A stretch of 64,000 nt of DNA from Bacteroidia bacterium (GTDB lineage Bacteria > Bacteroidota > Bacteroidia > B-17B0 > Aurantibacillaceae). The stretch's first letter is position 1, and every line of letters starts with the position of its first letter. Below the pieces are notes generated by a model that saw only the letters and a program-made list of their open reading frames with translations, had not been told where the DNA came from and ran no database searches. Below are positions 20,449-30,745 of this stretch, in pieces. The translations under genes and the position numbers were made by a program. Location of the stretch: the NCBI GenBank assembly GCA_025455485.1, contig JALOMJ010000003.1, positions 1-64,000 on the forward strand, read 5' to 3'.

Positions 20449-23400
20449 TTACATCTTAAAAATTACTTTTATTTCCGTTCCAATGTCTTTCTCTGACTTA
20501 AACTCGTATTTTCCATCAATCTGCTCAATAAGTGTGTTTACTAATTGAAGGCCGAGTGAATGGCTGTTTTGAAAGCTCACATTTTCGCTAAAACCAACCC
20601 CATTGTCTTTCAGCTCTAAAAATACTAAATTTTCTTCGCATTTTAAATCCAGGGTTATGGTGCCGATGCGCGTGCCAGGAAAGGCGTGCTTGATAGAATT
20701 TGTAACCAGCTCGTTCAAAATTAATCCGGCGGGTATCGAACTATCGAGGGGCAGAATCACGTTTTCAAGATTGAGATCAACCTTAATTTTTTCCTTGGAA
20801 TGGGAATAAGAATGAATAATGTTGCTGATTAGGGTTCTAACGTATTCTGAAAAATTTACCGAACTAAACGATTTGTTTTGGTAAAGGCTTTCGTGAATAA
20901 TTGCCATGGTTTTGATGCGGTTCTGACTTTCCTTTAATAAAGCCAGGGCATATTCGTCAGAAACGTAAGAAGACTGTAAATTAAGTATGCTGCTTACCAC
21001 CTGCATGTTGTTTTTTACCCTGTGGTGCACCTCCCTCAATAACACTTCTTTTTCTTTCAATGAGGCCTCTATCTTTTGTTGGGTTTGTTTTTTTTCAGTG
21101 ATGTTATGGGCTATGCCGCTTACCTCAATTACTTTGTCTTTTTCAAAGATGGGGTTTAAAAACACCTCAAGGTGTACTTTTCTGTTGTTTTTGTCGAGAA
21201 TGTCCACTTCAAATGTGCTGGCCATTCCTTCAAAAGCAATTTTATAATGGTGTTTAAGTAATTTGTTATAATCCGTGTCGCCTGAGAGTATGCCCCTGTT
21301 TAAAACTAATCCCAAATAGGGTTTTGTGTTGTAAAGTGCAGAAATGATGTCGAAGTAGTTTTTGTTAAACGACGTAAGTCTTTCCTGCCTGTCAATGGTC
21401 CAAATGTAATGGTGGCTACTATCAAAAATTGCAGTAAGCTTTGCGGTTTGGTTAATCAGCTTTTTCTCGTAAAGCTTCGAGTCCGTGATGTCATTGGCTA
21501 TACAGCTTATTTCATTCACCTCGCCTTTTTCATTAATAATTGGATTAATAAATACCCTTCTGTGCACTTCCCCGATATTTTCCGAAACGTCCTTTTTTTC
21601 AAACTCTAATTTTTTTCCTTTAAACGCTTCATTGTATAACGGATGCCAGTAGTCCGCATAGGCGGTGTTTGGTTCACTAAGTTTTTCGTGTATGCGATCT
21701 CCAAGAGAAACATCAATGCCGTGCTGCAGTTTTATAACTTTCGAAAAATTTTCATTGAAGGATGTGATTTGATATGCGCGGTTCACCGTCCAGATGAGGT
21801 GGGTTGAGCTCTCAAAAATAGATGTGAGGTGGGCTGTTTTTTCAATCAAATTCTTTTCGGCTTCTTCTCTCTCCTTTATTTCAACCTCCAATCTCAGGTT
21901 GTGTGAGGTGGCGGCCTTAAATTTTTCCTTTTCAATTTCTAAGACTCTGTTTTTACTCAGATTATTAATTGTGGATAGCACCCTGTCCTTGTTCTCAAAC
22001 TTTACAAAAACCGATTTAATCTCAACCTCTATGTGCTGCCCACCAAAATCTCTGATGGTGTAATTGTTGAAGCGGTTTAAGTTTTTGTTTTTATAAATCT
22101 CGTTTATTCTTTCGGCGGCCTTTTGTTTACTTTCTCCAACGAAGTAATCGAGGGCGTTTTTACCAAGCACTTCGTTTAACGAATTGGCCCCCAACAATTG
22201 CTGTGCTTGCTGATTACAATACAGCACTATGCCGTGATCGTGTATGATTTGCGGTGCGGGCGAAGAATCGAGCAGCTCGCGATAAGAAATGTATTGTTTT
22301 TGTATTTCAAATTCCTTGTTTTTTTCTTCCGTTACATCCTTAATGATGTTAATATAAAATCCTATTTTTCCTTTACTGTTTAGAATTGGTGTGGATGTGT
22401 TTTCAAGCCAAACTCTTTCTCCCTTGCTGTTGGTGGAGGTGTAAACGTGTTTATAATTTTTTAATTCTCCGTTTTTCTGGCAGCGCCTCATCAATTCTTC
22501 TCCTTCATCAAAAGAACGGGCATCGTCATAGACCTTTTTTCTTAGAAACGAAGCGTCTTTTTCGAGCTCTTCGGGCTTATACCCCAAAACTTTTTCAATG
22601 TTGGGGCTTACATAAATGTATTTTTCTTTTGGTAAATAAGTGAAAAAGGTAATGATGTCGTTTCCATAATTGGTAATAAGATCAAACTTTGACTTCGCGT
22701 CTACCAATAAATCTTCGGTAAGCATACGGTCGGTAATGTCCCTCATGCTGCCCACAATACCTTGTGGTGTTTTACTTCTCCCGAATACGGGGTTGGCTAG
22801 CACCTCAATCAATTTAATTTCCCCTTTTTTGTTTTTAAAATGAACCTGTAATTTTTTTTCTTTCGTTTGTTTTGAATCAACGAGGTCCCCTTTTTGCGAA
22901 TTCAAGGGGTTGTTTCTGTCTTTCTCATTAAGGTAAGGAACTAAAATTGACGGGTTTTTATAAATCTCTTCTTTCGTAAACCCCAACAATTTTTCGCAGG
23001 AATCGCTTATAAATGTGATCTTGGATTTTGGATGAAAATCCATGCTAAAAACCACATCAAGACTGTTGGCGGCTATTTCTTTTAAAACCGTTTCGGCGCT
23101 TATGTTTTTTGATTTCCCGCCTGCTATTGCGGGAGTAAGGACTGCCTGCAAACACTTTTTCTTACCATAAACCAAAGTGCTTACCGAGGCCACAAGGGAT
23201 GGTGTTGTTTTGTTTTTTGTTGAAAAGGTGATTTCTGCCGGTTTACCTGACTTTAATGCGGTGTTACAATTTTTTTTGAATTCTTTTTTTTGTCCTTCAT
23301 CAGCGAACCCAAGCGCATCAAGGTTTAAGATGGTGTTGGGTGCGGCACTTGTTTCCTTAAGCAGTTTTTTTGCCTGTTTGTTCAGAAAATAAATTTTTCC

Positions 23401-23484
23401 GGAATCAAAAATCAAATACGGAAAGTGAAACACGTTCGTTAATTTAAACCGGTCTTGCTCCTCTGCGCCTTTTAATTCCCCCAT
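20449..23484 (-). CDS. multi-PAS sensor histidine kinase (HisKA_2 type)
   Basis: Several PAS/PAC repeats; LREVHHRVKNNMQVVSSILNLQSSY; LILNELVTNSIKHAFP; LELKDNGVGF. Confidence 0.93.
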   Translation of the reverse strand: MGELKGAEEQDRFKLTNVFHFPYLIFDSGKIYFLNKQAKKLLKETSAAPNTILNLDALGFADEGQKKEFKKNCNTALKSGKPAEITFSTKNKTTPSLVASVSTLVYGKKKCLQAVLTPAIAGGKSKNISAETVLKEIAANSLDVVFSMDFHPKSKITFISDSCEKLLGFTKEEIYKNPSILVPYLNEKDRNNPLNSQKGDLVDSKQTKEKKLQVHFKNKKGEIKLIEVLANPVFGRSKTPQGIVGSMRDITDRMLTEDLLVDAKSKFDLITNYGNDIITFFTYLPKEKYIYVSPNIEKVLGYKPEELEKDASFLRKKVYDDARSFDEGEELMRRCQKNGELKNYKHVYTSTNSKGERVWLENTSTPILNSKGKIGFYINIIKDVTEEKNKEFEIQKQYISYRELLDSSPAPQIIHDHGIVLYCNQQAQQLLGANSLNEVLGKNALDYFVGESKQKAAERINEIYKNKNLNRFNNYTIRDFGGQHIEVEIKSVFVKFENKDRVLSTINNLSKNRVLEIEKEKFKAATSHNLRLEVEIKEREEAEKNLIEKTAHLTSIFESSTHLIWTVNRAYQITSFNENFSKVIKLQHGIDVSLGDRIHEKLSEPNTAYADYWHPLYNEAFKGKKLEFEKKDVSENIGEVHRRVFINPIINEKGEVNEISCIANDITDSKLYEKKLINQTAKLTAIFDSSHHYIWTIDRQERLTSFNKNYFDIISALYNTKPYLGLVLNRGILSGDTDYNKLLKHHYKIAFEGMASTFEVDILDKNNRKVHLEVFLNPIFEKDKVIEVSGIAHNITEKKQTQQKIEASLKEKEVLLREVHHRVKNNMQVVSSILNLQSSYVSDEYALALLKESQNRIKTMAIIHESLYQNKSFSSVNFSEYVRTLISNIIHSYSHSKEKIKVDLNLENVILPLDSSIPAGLILNELVTNSIKHAFPGTRIGTITLDLKCEENLVFLELKDNGVGFSENVSFQNSHSLGLQLVNTLIEQIDGKYEFKSEKDIGTEIKVIFKM

Positions 23485-23502
23485 GTTTGTATTTCCTTTT
23501 TA

Positions 23503-25164
23503 TTACTTACGTATGGTTTGTGTTTTGTTTTCGTTAATTTTTATGTTATACGTTCTCAGGCTTTCTTCATAGGTTGGTCTTATTTTATCGCCTTGCCATT
23601 TAATTTCAATATCATTCTTGTACGTTATGGTTAAAAAATTGGTTCCCAGTTCATCAAAATATTTCCAATCGCCGTCTTTCATGCCTCCAACGTATTTGCC
23701 TAAATACATTTTTTGACCGTTTGGAAAATAGGCCACATGAATCCCTTCCGGGTCACCGGCAAGAAAAGCGCCTTCAAAACGGCGGGACTTGCCGGGCATA
23801 TAATAGGTTTTCCATAAGCTGTCGGGTTCATCGTTGCTGTATTTGCCTATTTCGAGGTATTCTTTGGTTTCGTAAGTCCATAGGCCTTCCTTTTTATCGT
23901 CGATATATTCACCGACAAGCGTAATGCTTCCGTCCTCGTTATAGTCTTTCAGCTCGCCTTCTCTTTTCCCGTTTACATAAAACTCTTCTCTAAGGATTGC
24001 CCCGTTTTCGTAGTACCATTTCCAGGCGCCCTGCATTCTTCCCTTTTTATCGTATTTTCCTTTCTGTTCGAGTTTGCCTGAAGCATAATAAAACTCCCAT
24101 TCGCCTGTTCTGAAACCTTCTTTGTAATTTCCTTTGGCTTTAAATTCTCCCGTATTGTGGTATTCGTTCCACACCCCAATTCTGTTTCTTATGCTATCCA
24201 CCGCCCCTGACGCAACAATAACACCATCAAAATACTCTATAGCCGAATCCGGTATGGGAGTGTTTTTACACACCAGCCTTCTGGCATACACCATGTTTGA
24301 ATCGTCTTTTAAATAGACCGTGCTGTCGCACCGAAGTTTCTTAATGTATTTGTAATGAGTGCCTATGGCTAAACCATCCACATAAACTCCCTCATACTTT
24401 AGTGTTCCATCTTCGAAAACTTCCTTGTATACTTCAACATTTGCTATTTCAGGGGCATTAATTATCTCTTTTCCGTAATTGTATTTTTTTGTTTTTAATA
24501 AATTTCCTTTGTTATCATAGAGTTTCACATAACCATCCAAAGAGTCGTCATTAAATTTTTGCTCTTTTCGCAAAACCATGTTACTGTCAAATTCTTTCCA
24601 AATACCTTGTTTGCGTTGTTGCTCATCCTTTTGATTTATTTTTTCAAAACTCTGCAGAATTCCCCCTTTGTAATAAGAGATGGCAACAAGCACTGAATCT
24701 TTATTATATTCGTATGCATAGCCTTCCTGCTTTCCGTTATTGAATAGGGAGATTGTTTTTATTTTACCATTTGTGTGATAAGTAATGGATTGACCTTGTT
24801 TAAAATCATTCTTAAAATTTTCTATCGACACTACTTTCTGAGCTGTATCAAAAAGTGTGGTGGGTCCGTTTTTTTTACCTTCCAGATAAGTAACCGTTTT
24901 TGTTACCTTACCCCTTTCATCATAAAATTTCCAAATACTATCCAGTAAAAAATTTTTCCTGTTCCCTTCTATTTTAATGTTACCGTTTTTATAATAATTA
25001 ATCCAATATCCGTCGGGTTTACCTTGTATCATGTAACCTTCACTGCTCAGTTTCCCGTTTTCGTAGTAGAATTTATTGTATCCATTCGGATTATTTTGCT
25101 GAGCCTCGAACGGTAAACAGGTTACAAAAAAAATTAGAATAGTTATAACAGCTCTCAGCAGCAT
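23503..25164 (-). CDS. MORN-variant repeat protein (YwqK-like)
   Basis: Repeated YYENGKLSSEGYMIQGKPDGYWINYYKNGNIKIEG units. Confidence 0.85.
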   Translation of the reverse strand: MLLRAVITILIFFVTCLPFEAQQNNPNGYNKFYYENGKLSSEGYMIQGKPDGYWINYYKNGNIKIEGNRKNFLLDSIWKFYDERGKVTKTVTYLEGKKNGPTTLFDTAQKVVSIENFKNDFKQGQSITYHTNGKIKTISLFNNGKQEGYAYEYNKDSVLVAISYYKGGILQSFEKINQKDEQQRKQGIWKEFDSNMVLRKEQKFNDDSLDGYVKLYDNKGNLLKTKKYNYGKEIINAPEIANVEVYKEVFEDGTLKYEGVYVDGLAIGTHYKYIKKLRCDSTVYLKDDSNMVYARRLVCKNTPIPDSAIEYFDGVIVASGAVDSIRNRIGVWNEYHNTGEFKAKGNYKEGFRTGEWEFYYASGKLEQKGKYDKKGRMQGAWKWYYENGAILREEFYVNGKREGELKDYNEDGSITLVGEYIDDKKEGLWTYETKEYLEIGKYSNDEPDSLWKTYYMPGKSRRFEGAFLAGDPEGIHVAYFPNGQKMYLGKYVGGMKDGDWKYFDELGTNFLTITYKNDIEIKWQGDKIRPTYEESLRTYNIKINENKTQTIRK

Positions 25165-25189
25165 ATTTTAGATTAAATATAAGGATTAA

Positions 25190-26173
25190 TTACACTGCTT
25201 TTTCAGATAATTCGAGCATCCGTAACATGGGTTTTAATGCAGCTGTCATGAGCCTTTCATCCATAGTAATTTCAGGCTCTTCGTATTTTAATGCGGTATA
25301 AATTTTTTCCAGAGTATTTCTTTTCATATAAGGACATTCGTTGCACGCACAGGAATTATTGGGAGGAGCTGCAATAAATTGCTTATCAGGATTGTTTTTT
25401 TGCATTTGATAGAGTATGCCGGTTTCGGTTACAACTATAAACTTTTTAGCAAATGACCCGGTGGTATAATTTAATAAAGCTGTTGTACTGCCTATAAAAT
25501 CGGCATAGTCTAAAATTTTTTGCTCGCATTCAGGATGAGCAATAACTTCAGCATCGGGATGTTGTATTTTTAATTTGATTAATTTTTCTAAATCAAAAAT
25601 TTCATGAACCATGCAGGCACCATCCCATAAAATCATTTCCCTGCCTGTTTTTTTAACGATGTAATTTCCAAGGTTTTTATCAGGTGCAAAAATTATTTTC
25701 TGTTGTTTAGGTAAACTTTCAACAATACGCAAAGCATTTGAGCTGGTGCAGATAATGTCTGAAAGTGCTTTAATTTCTGCTGTGCAGTTGATATAGGAAA
25801 TTACAACATGATCTTTGTGTGCCTCCTTGAATGCCTTAAATTGTTCAGGTGGGCAAGAATCTGCGAGTGAGCAACCTGCTTTTAAGTCAGGAATAAGTAC
25901 TTTTTTGTTTGGATTCAATATTTTTGCTGTTTCGGCCATAAAATGTACACCTGCAAATAATATGATGTCAGCTGTTGTTTTTTTTGCTTCCTGAGCCAGT
26001 CCCAAAGAATCGCCTATATAGTCTGCAACATCCTGAATGTCATTATTTTGATAATAATGCGCGAGTAAAACAGCATTTTTTTTCTTCTTAAGATAATTGA
26101 TTTCCTGAACAAAGTCAATACCCGGCTCGTGTTTAAGATTTAACCACCCCTCTTTATATAATACAGTCTTCAT
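25190..26173 (-). CDS. nadA: quinolinate synthase NadA
   Basis: [34 protein letters not shown]-like [28 protein letters not shown]. Confidence 0.96.
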   Translation of the reverse strand: MKTVLYKEGWLNLKHEPGIDFVQEINYLKKKKNAVLLAHYYQNNDIQDVADYIGDSLGLAQEAKKTTADIILFAGVHFMAETAKILNPNKKVLIPDLKAGCSLADSCPPEQFKAFKEAHKDHVVISYINCTAEIKALSDIICTSSNALRIVESLPKQQKIIFAPDKNLGNYIVKKTGREMILWDGACMVHEIFDLEKLIKLKIQHPDAEVIAHPECEQKILDYADFIGSTTALLNYTTGSFAKKFIVVTETGILYQMQKNNPDKQFIAAPPNNSCACNECPYMKRNTLEKIYTALKYEEPEITMDERLMTAALKPMLRMLELSEKAV

Positions 26174-26640
26174 TTTAAAAATTTTCTTATTTATATATAT
26201 ATTATAGGGTGTTAATTGTCTTGATTACTTTTTTGAATAAGTTTGTTTTTAAGAGTTATGGAAAAATACTCACACATAATTAACAAATTTAATACATAAG
26301 ATATTGAATGCCAAGAGTGGTTTGTAGTATTAACAGTTGTTAATGACTATTGTTGTTCGTAATTATCGATTGTAGTAAGAGGTTTAGTTGTTTATTAGAT
26401 TGGAATAAGCATTGGTAATTTTTTGTTGTTATGGTTTGGTTTACATTATTATTTTGTTAAGCAAAAGGTTTCTATTTAAGTGTCTATTTCAATATTAAAA
26501 GAAATGAACCATAGGATTAGTTATAAACCCTAGTAATGTTGATTAAAATAGTTTTTTGTGCCTGAACTTCAGTGTGTATATTTATCAAACTTTTTATGTA
26601 CTGATAACTTTATTCGAGGAATTATTTATTCTTAATCTTT

Positions 26641-27075
26641 ATGTCAAACATTATTGCTATAGGATCTGACCATGCCGGTTTTACTCTTAAGAAGCAGTTA
26701 ATACAATTCCTCACCGCCAATAAATATGAAGTTCTGGATAAGGGTTGTTTTTCTGATGAAAGAGCTGATTACCCTGATTTTGCTCATGAGGTTGCAAAGT
26801 GTGTTCTATCCCACGAGGCCAGTATGGGTATTTTACTTTGTGGTTCGGGAAACGGAATTGCTATGAGCGCTAATAAACATAAAGGTATTCGAGCGGCTTT
26901 ATGCTGGAATTCAGAGATTGCAACTCTCGCAAGGCAACATAACGATGCTAATATATTGGTTTTACCGGCAAGATACATGGTGCCAGAGCTTGCTTATGAA
27001 TGCATCCAAAATTTCCTTTCCACAGGCTTTGAAGGCGGCAGGCATCTGGATAGAATTAAAAAGATAGATTTTTAA
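26641..27075 (+). CDS. rpiB: ribose 5-phosphate isomerase B
   Basis: IAIGSDHAGFTLKKQL; GILLCGSGNGIAMSANKHKGIRAALCW. Confidence 0.96.
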   Translation: MSNIIAIGSDHAGFTLKKQLIQFLTANKYEVLDKGCFSDERADYPDFAHEVAKCVLSHEASMGILLCGSGNGIAMSANKHKGIRAALCWNSEIATLARQHNDANILVLPARYMVPELAYECIQNFLSTGFEGGRHLDRIKKIDF

Positions 27076-27147
27076 CCGAAACGATACACCCTACTCTTCT
27101 TTTCGCACTGTCTTTCACAGCATTGGCAGAATTATCACTAATTTTGT

Positions 27148-29040
27148 ATGCTTGTTTTGAATACGGAATACGATATCATTGTTGTTGGTGCAGGTCATGC
27201 CGGATGCGAAGCCGCGGCGGCCGCAGCAAATATGGGTTCACGGGTCCTCTTAATTACCATGAACATGCAAACCATTGCACAGATGAGTTGCAATCCGGCT
27301 ATGGGCGGTATAGCCAAGGGTCAGATCGTTAGAGAGATTGATGCTTTAGGGGGGCTTAGCGGCATAATATCTGATAAAAGTGCTGTACAATTCCGAATGC
27401 TAAACAGAAGTAAAGGGCCAGCCATGTGGAGTCCGCGAACTCAAAACGACCGCGCTTTGTTTGCTGCTCTGTGGAGAGAAGAATTGGAATCGATAGAAGG
27501 ATTGGATTTCTGGCAAGACATGGTAAGGGAATTAATCATTTCTCAGGATGGTAGTTCTGTTTTAGGTGTTGTAACCGGAATGGGTGTTCCGTTTTATTCA
27601 AAAGCAGTTGTTTTAACCAATGGCACATTCCTAAATGGAAAGATCCATATTGGAGAGAAACAAATTGGTGGAGGTCGTTCCGGAGAATCGGCAAGTGTTG
27701 GTATAACAGAACAATTGGTCCAATATGGTTTTGTTTCGTCTCGAATGAAGACGGGGACTCCGCCCAGGATTGATGGTAGAACAATAGATTATAATAAAAT
27801 GGAACGGCAAGATGGGGACCCTTTACCTTATCGTTTTTCCTATTTGAACGTTGATTCCAAAATTCATTCCAATCCTAGTAAGCAGTTACCTTGTTACATT
27901 ACGTATACAAACCCCGCGGTGCATGCTGAACTAAAAACTGGATTTGAAAAGTCGCCGATGTTCCAAGGAAGAATACAGGGTTTAGGTCCCAGGTATTGCC
28001 CCAGCATTGAAGATAAAATAAATAGGTTTAGTGAGCGCGACAGGCATCAACTCTTTGTTGAACCGGAGGGTTGGAATACCGTTGAGGTTTACCTTAATGG
28101 TTTTTCTAGTTCTTTACCTATAGAGGTTCAGCAAAGCGCTTTGGCTTTAATTCCAGGTCTTGAGTACGCTAAAATGTTTCGTCCTGGATATGCCATTGAA
28201 TATGATTATTTTCCCCCAACCCAATTGAATTTAAGTCTTGAAACCAGACTGCTTAACAATCTGTATTTTGCGGGACAAATTAATGGAACAACCGGTTATG
28301 AAGAAGCGGCCTGCCAGGGATTGATGGCGGGTATGAATGCTCACCTTAAACTCAATTCTAAAGACCCTCTCATACTTAGTCGTTACGAAGCCTATATTGG
28401 GGTTCTCATTGATGATCTTGTGAATAAGGGAACCGATGAGCCTTATCGTATGTTTACTTCCCGAGCTGAATATAGACTACTGCTTAGACAAGATAATGCA
28501 GATTTCAGGCTCAGCGCTAAGTCCAATCTTCTCGGCCTAGCTTCTCAAAGCAGGGTGGATAGTGTGCAAAATAAGTATAGAGAAACAGAGGCTATTATTG
28601 CTTTTTTTAAAAATAACAGCGCGGAACCCGTTGTGCTAAATCCTTTTCTCGATTTAATAGGCTCTGCTAATATTAACCAAAAGGTGAGGTACTACAATTT
28701 ATTGTCGCGACCTGGTATAGACATTATTGAAATGGCAAAAGCTGATGCTACACTTTCTAATTTTATATCCTCATTCTCTAAAGATGCCATAGAGCAAGCC
28801 GAAATTCTTATGAAGTATGAGGGCTATATACAACGGGAACAAGAAAATGCTGAAAAGCTAAGTCGTCTGGAGGAATTAAAAATACGTCCAGATTTCAATT
28901 ATAACAACATTAGCAGCCTGGGCGCAGAAGCCCTTGAAAAGTTTAATAAACACAGGCCGGCTACCATCGGTCAGGCGAGCAGAATATCAGGAATTAATCC
29001 CGCAGACATTTCAGTACTCCTGGTACACATGGGTCGTTAA
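27148..29040 (+). CDS. mnmG: tRNA uridine-5-carboxymethylaminomethyl(34) synthesis enzyme MnmG (GidA)
   Basis: YDIIVVGAGHAGCEAAAAAANMGSRVLLITMN; CNPAMGGIAKGQIVREIDALGG; NGTTGYEEAACQGLMAGMNA. Confidence 0.97.
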   Translation: MLVLNTEYDIIVVGAGHAGCEAAAAAANMGSRVLLITMNMQTIAQMSCNPAMGGIAKGQIVREIDALGGLSGIISDKSAVQFRMLNRSKGPAMWSPRTQNDRALFAALWREELESIEGLDFWQDMVRELIISQDGSSVLGVVTGMGVPFYSKAVVLTNGTFLNGKIHIGEKQIGGGRSGESASVGITEQLVQYGFVSSRMKTGTPPRIDGRTIDYNKMERQDGDPLPYRFSYLNVDSKIHSNPSKQLPCYITYTNPAVHAELKTGFEKSPMFQGRIQGLGPRYCPSIEDKINRFSERDRHQLFVEPEGWNTVEVYLNGFSSSLPIEVQQSALALIPGLEYAKMFRPGYAIEYDYFPPTQLNLSLETRLLNNLYFAGQINGTTGYEEAACQGLMAGMNAHLKLNSKDPLILSRYEAYIGVLIDDLVNKGTDEPYRMFTSRAEYRLLLRQDNADFRLSAKSNLLGLASQSRVDSVQNKYRETEAIIAFFKNNSAEPVVLNPFLDLIGSANINQKVRYYNLLSRPGIDIIEMAKADATLSNFISSFSKDAIEQAEILMKYEGYIQREQENAEKLSRLEELKIRPDFNYNNISSLGAEALEKFNKHRPATIGQASRISGINPADISVLLVHMGR

Positions 29041-29056
29041 TGTTTCACGTGGAACC
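29041..29056. promoter_or_regulatory. parS-like centromere site, copy 1
   Basis: TGTTTCACGTGGAACC; two mismatches from the palindrome TGTTTCACGTGAAACA. Confidence 0.7.
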
Positions 29057-29062
29057 TTTATT

Positions 29063-29950
29063 ATGAATAAACTAAACTCCTGTCCCGTTTGTGGATCTCA
29101 AAATCACAGTAGGTTCATACAATCAAAAGACTTCTTTTTAAGCCATGAAATATTCGGAATAGAGATCTGTAACGATTGTGGATTTAAGTTCACTAACCCC
29201 CGACCCTCCGATTCTGACTTAGGACGTTATTACCAATCTCAGGAGTACATTTCACACTCAAATACCAAAAAGGGATTGATTTCAAAGCTATACCAATGGG
29301 TTAGAAGATTTACGCTCTCCTCTAAAGAGAAGTTGCTTTTATCCTATGTTTCACGTGGAACCTTATTGGATTATGGTTGTGGCTCTGGCCATTTTATTTC
29401 TTATTGTCAAAATAAGGGCTGGAAGGTTTCGGGGGTTGAACCAGACGACAGAGCGAGGGCTTTTGCCGCCTCATCCGTACGCTCGGTGTATAAATCCATA
29501 GAAGATCTTTTGTCACAAGATCAACAAAAGACTTTTTCCGCCATAAGCCTTTGGCACGTTTTGGAGCATGTGTCCGATCTCGAAACCCTTATGGGATTTT
29601 TAAAACAGGTTCTGGAAAAGGAGGGCGTGTTGTTTGTCGCTTTACCTAACATTAGAAGTTTTGATGCAAATAAATACAAGGACCATTGGGCAGCACTAGA
29701 TCTTCCCAGACACCTCTACCACTTTGAAAGGAACACGCTTCAAAAATTCATGAACAAACACGGCTTTGATTTGATAGCCATTAAGCCAATGTACTTTGAT
29801 AGCTTTTATGTAAGCATGTTAAGTGAAAAATACCGTCATGGAAGACTGCGCTTGTTCGCCGCTGCTTTGACTGGCCTAATGTCCAATATAAAAGCAATAA
29901 ATAGCAAAGAATACTCCAGCTTGATTTATGTTCTGAAGAGGGCAAAATAG
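29063..29950 (+). CDS. class I SAM-dependent methyltransferase with N-terminal zinc-ribbon-like Cys motifs (start trimmed from 28934)
   Basis: CPVCGSQNHSRF...CNDCGF; LLDYGCGSGHFISYCQNKGWKVSGVEPD; ALPNIRSFDANKY. Confidence 0.88.
   Translation: MNKLNSCPVCGSQNHSRFIQSKDFFLSHEIFGIEICNDCGFKFTNPRPSDSDLGRYYQSQEYISHSNTKKGLISKLYQWVRRFTLSSKEKLLLSYVSRGTLLDYGCGSGHFISYCQNKGWKVSGVEPDDRARAFAASSVRSVYKSIEDLLSQDQQKTFSAISLWHVLEHVSDLETLMGFLKQVLEKEGVLFVALPNIRSFDANKYKDHWAALDLPRHLYHFERNTLQKFMNKHGFDLIAIKPMYFDSFYVSMLSEKYRHGRLRLFAAALTGLMSNIKAINSKEYSSLIYVLKRAK
29347..29362. promoter_or_regulatory. parS-like centromere site, copy 2 (inside the methyltransferase CDS)
   Basis: Exact copy TGTTTCACGTGGAACC; 18 bp identical to copy 1 including the following TT. 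Confidence 0.7.
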
Positions 29951-29980
29951 AAGCCTCAATTTCAATTTTTCTTAAACTTT

Positions 29981-30010
29981 AAAGGCCGCAGTTAATTCAG
30001 CGGCCTTTTT
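29981..30010 (+). terminator. intrinsic terminator after the methyltransferase
   Basis: AAAGGCCGC agttaattca GCGGCCTTTTT. Confidence 0.85.
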
Positions 30011-30745
30011 CGATTCACCAAGTTAGCCTTTGGGGCAAGCAAATTGATAAGAGCACATTTAATTAACAAAACCCCATAAAGACTATAGCTGGCCATTAGT
30101 CAATTTTTCCATTACATTCAAAATAACTTCTAATTAGGCTTTTAGCACCTGATGCTGGCCACGTGCTTGTAAAGAGTAAAACAGATATATCCAAACCTTA
30201 TGTAATCGTTGATTTTCTATAGGTCCTTGGCCTTTGTTTGTGAATTCATGTTTTAGCTTTAGGCGTTACAGGGATTTAATATAACAACTAAACACAAGGG
30301 TAAAACACCTAAGCATCACTAATCAGTCTTAGCCAGCCTAAAGACCAAAAAGACCTAATTTTCGATTTTAGAGCTCAAAATTTTATCCTGTTTTTTTGAT
30401 AGTACAAAGCATTTCAACTCATCCTGTTTAAGGGTATTCAACAAAAAAGCAAAATAGCTTAACACTCCCGGAAAAGCTCGAGGCAATTAGAGTATAACCT
30501 TTATTAAAATAACAGGGCTATTAAGCTGAAGATCCATTTTTGATAATCTAGCATGAAGTTGAGTCAAGAAAAAGCAATCGGTTACCTTGATATGAGATCG
30601 AAAAACTCTAACAAAGTGCCCGCAAAACTATTGAATTTGAATTCTATAATATGATATCTTAAAGCAAGGAATTGTTTAATACGCGCTTAGCTGACTTATA
30701 TTGACCTGAAATCAATAATTGTAACTTTTAATTTTAAAAGATTTA

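Noticed and set aside
23503-25164. Possible toxin-antitoxin system because YwqK-type repeats are often labelled antitoxin
   Set aside because: Only a MORN-variant repeat protein is present with no adjacent toxin; the label does not support a functional TA call.
28934-29062. N-terminal extension of the methyltransferase ORF overlapping mnmG
   Set aside because: The conserved protein begins with MNKLNSCPVCGSQ at 29063; the extension is out-of-frame mnmG sequence plus the parS-like site.
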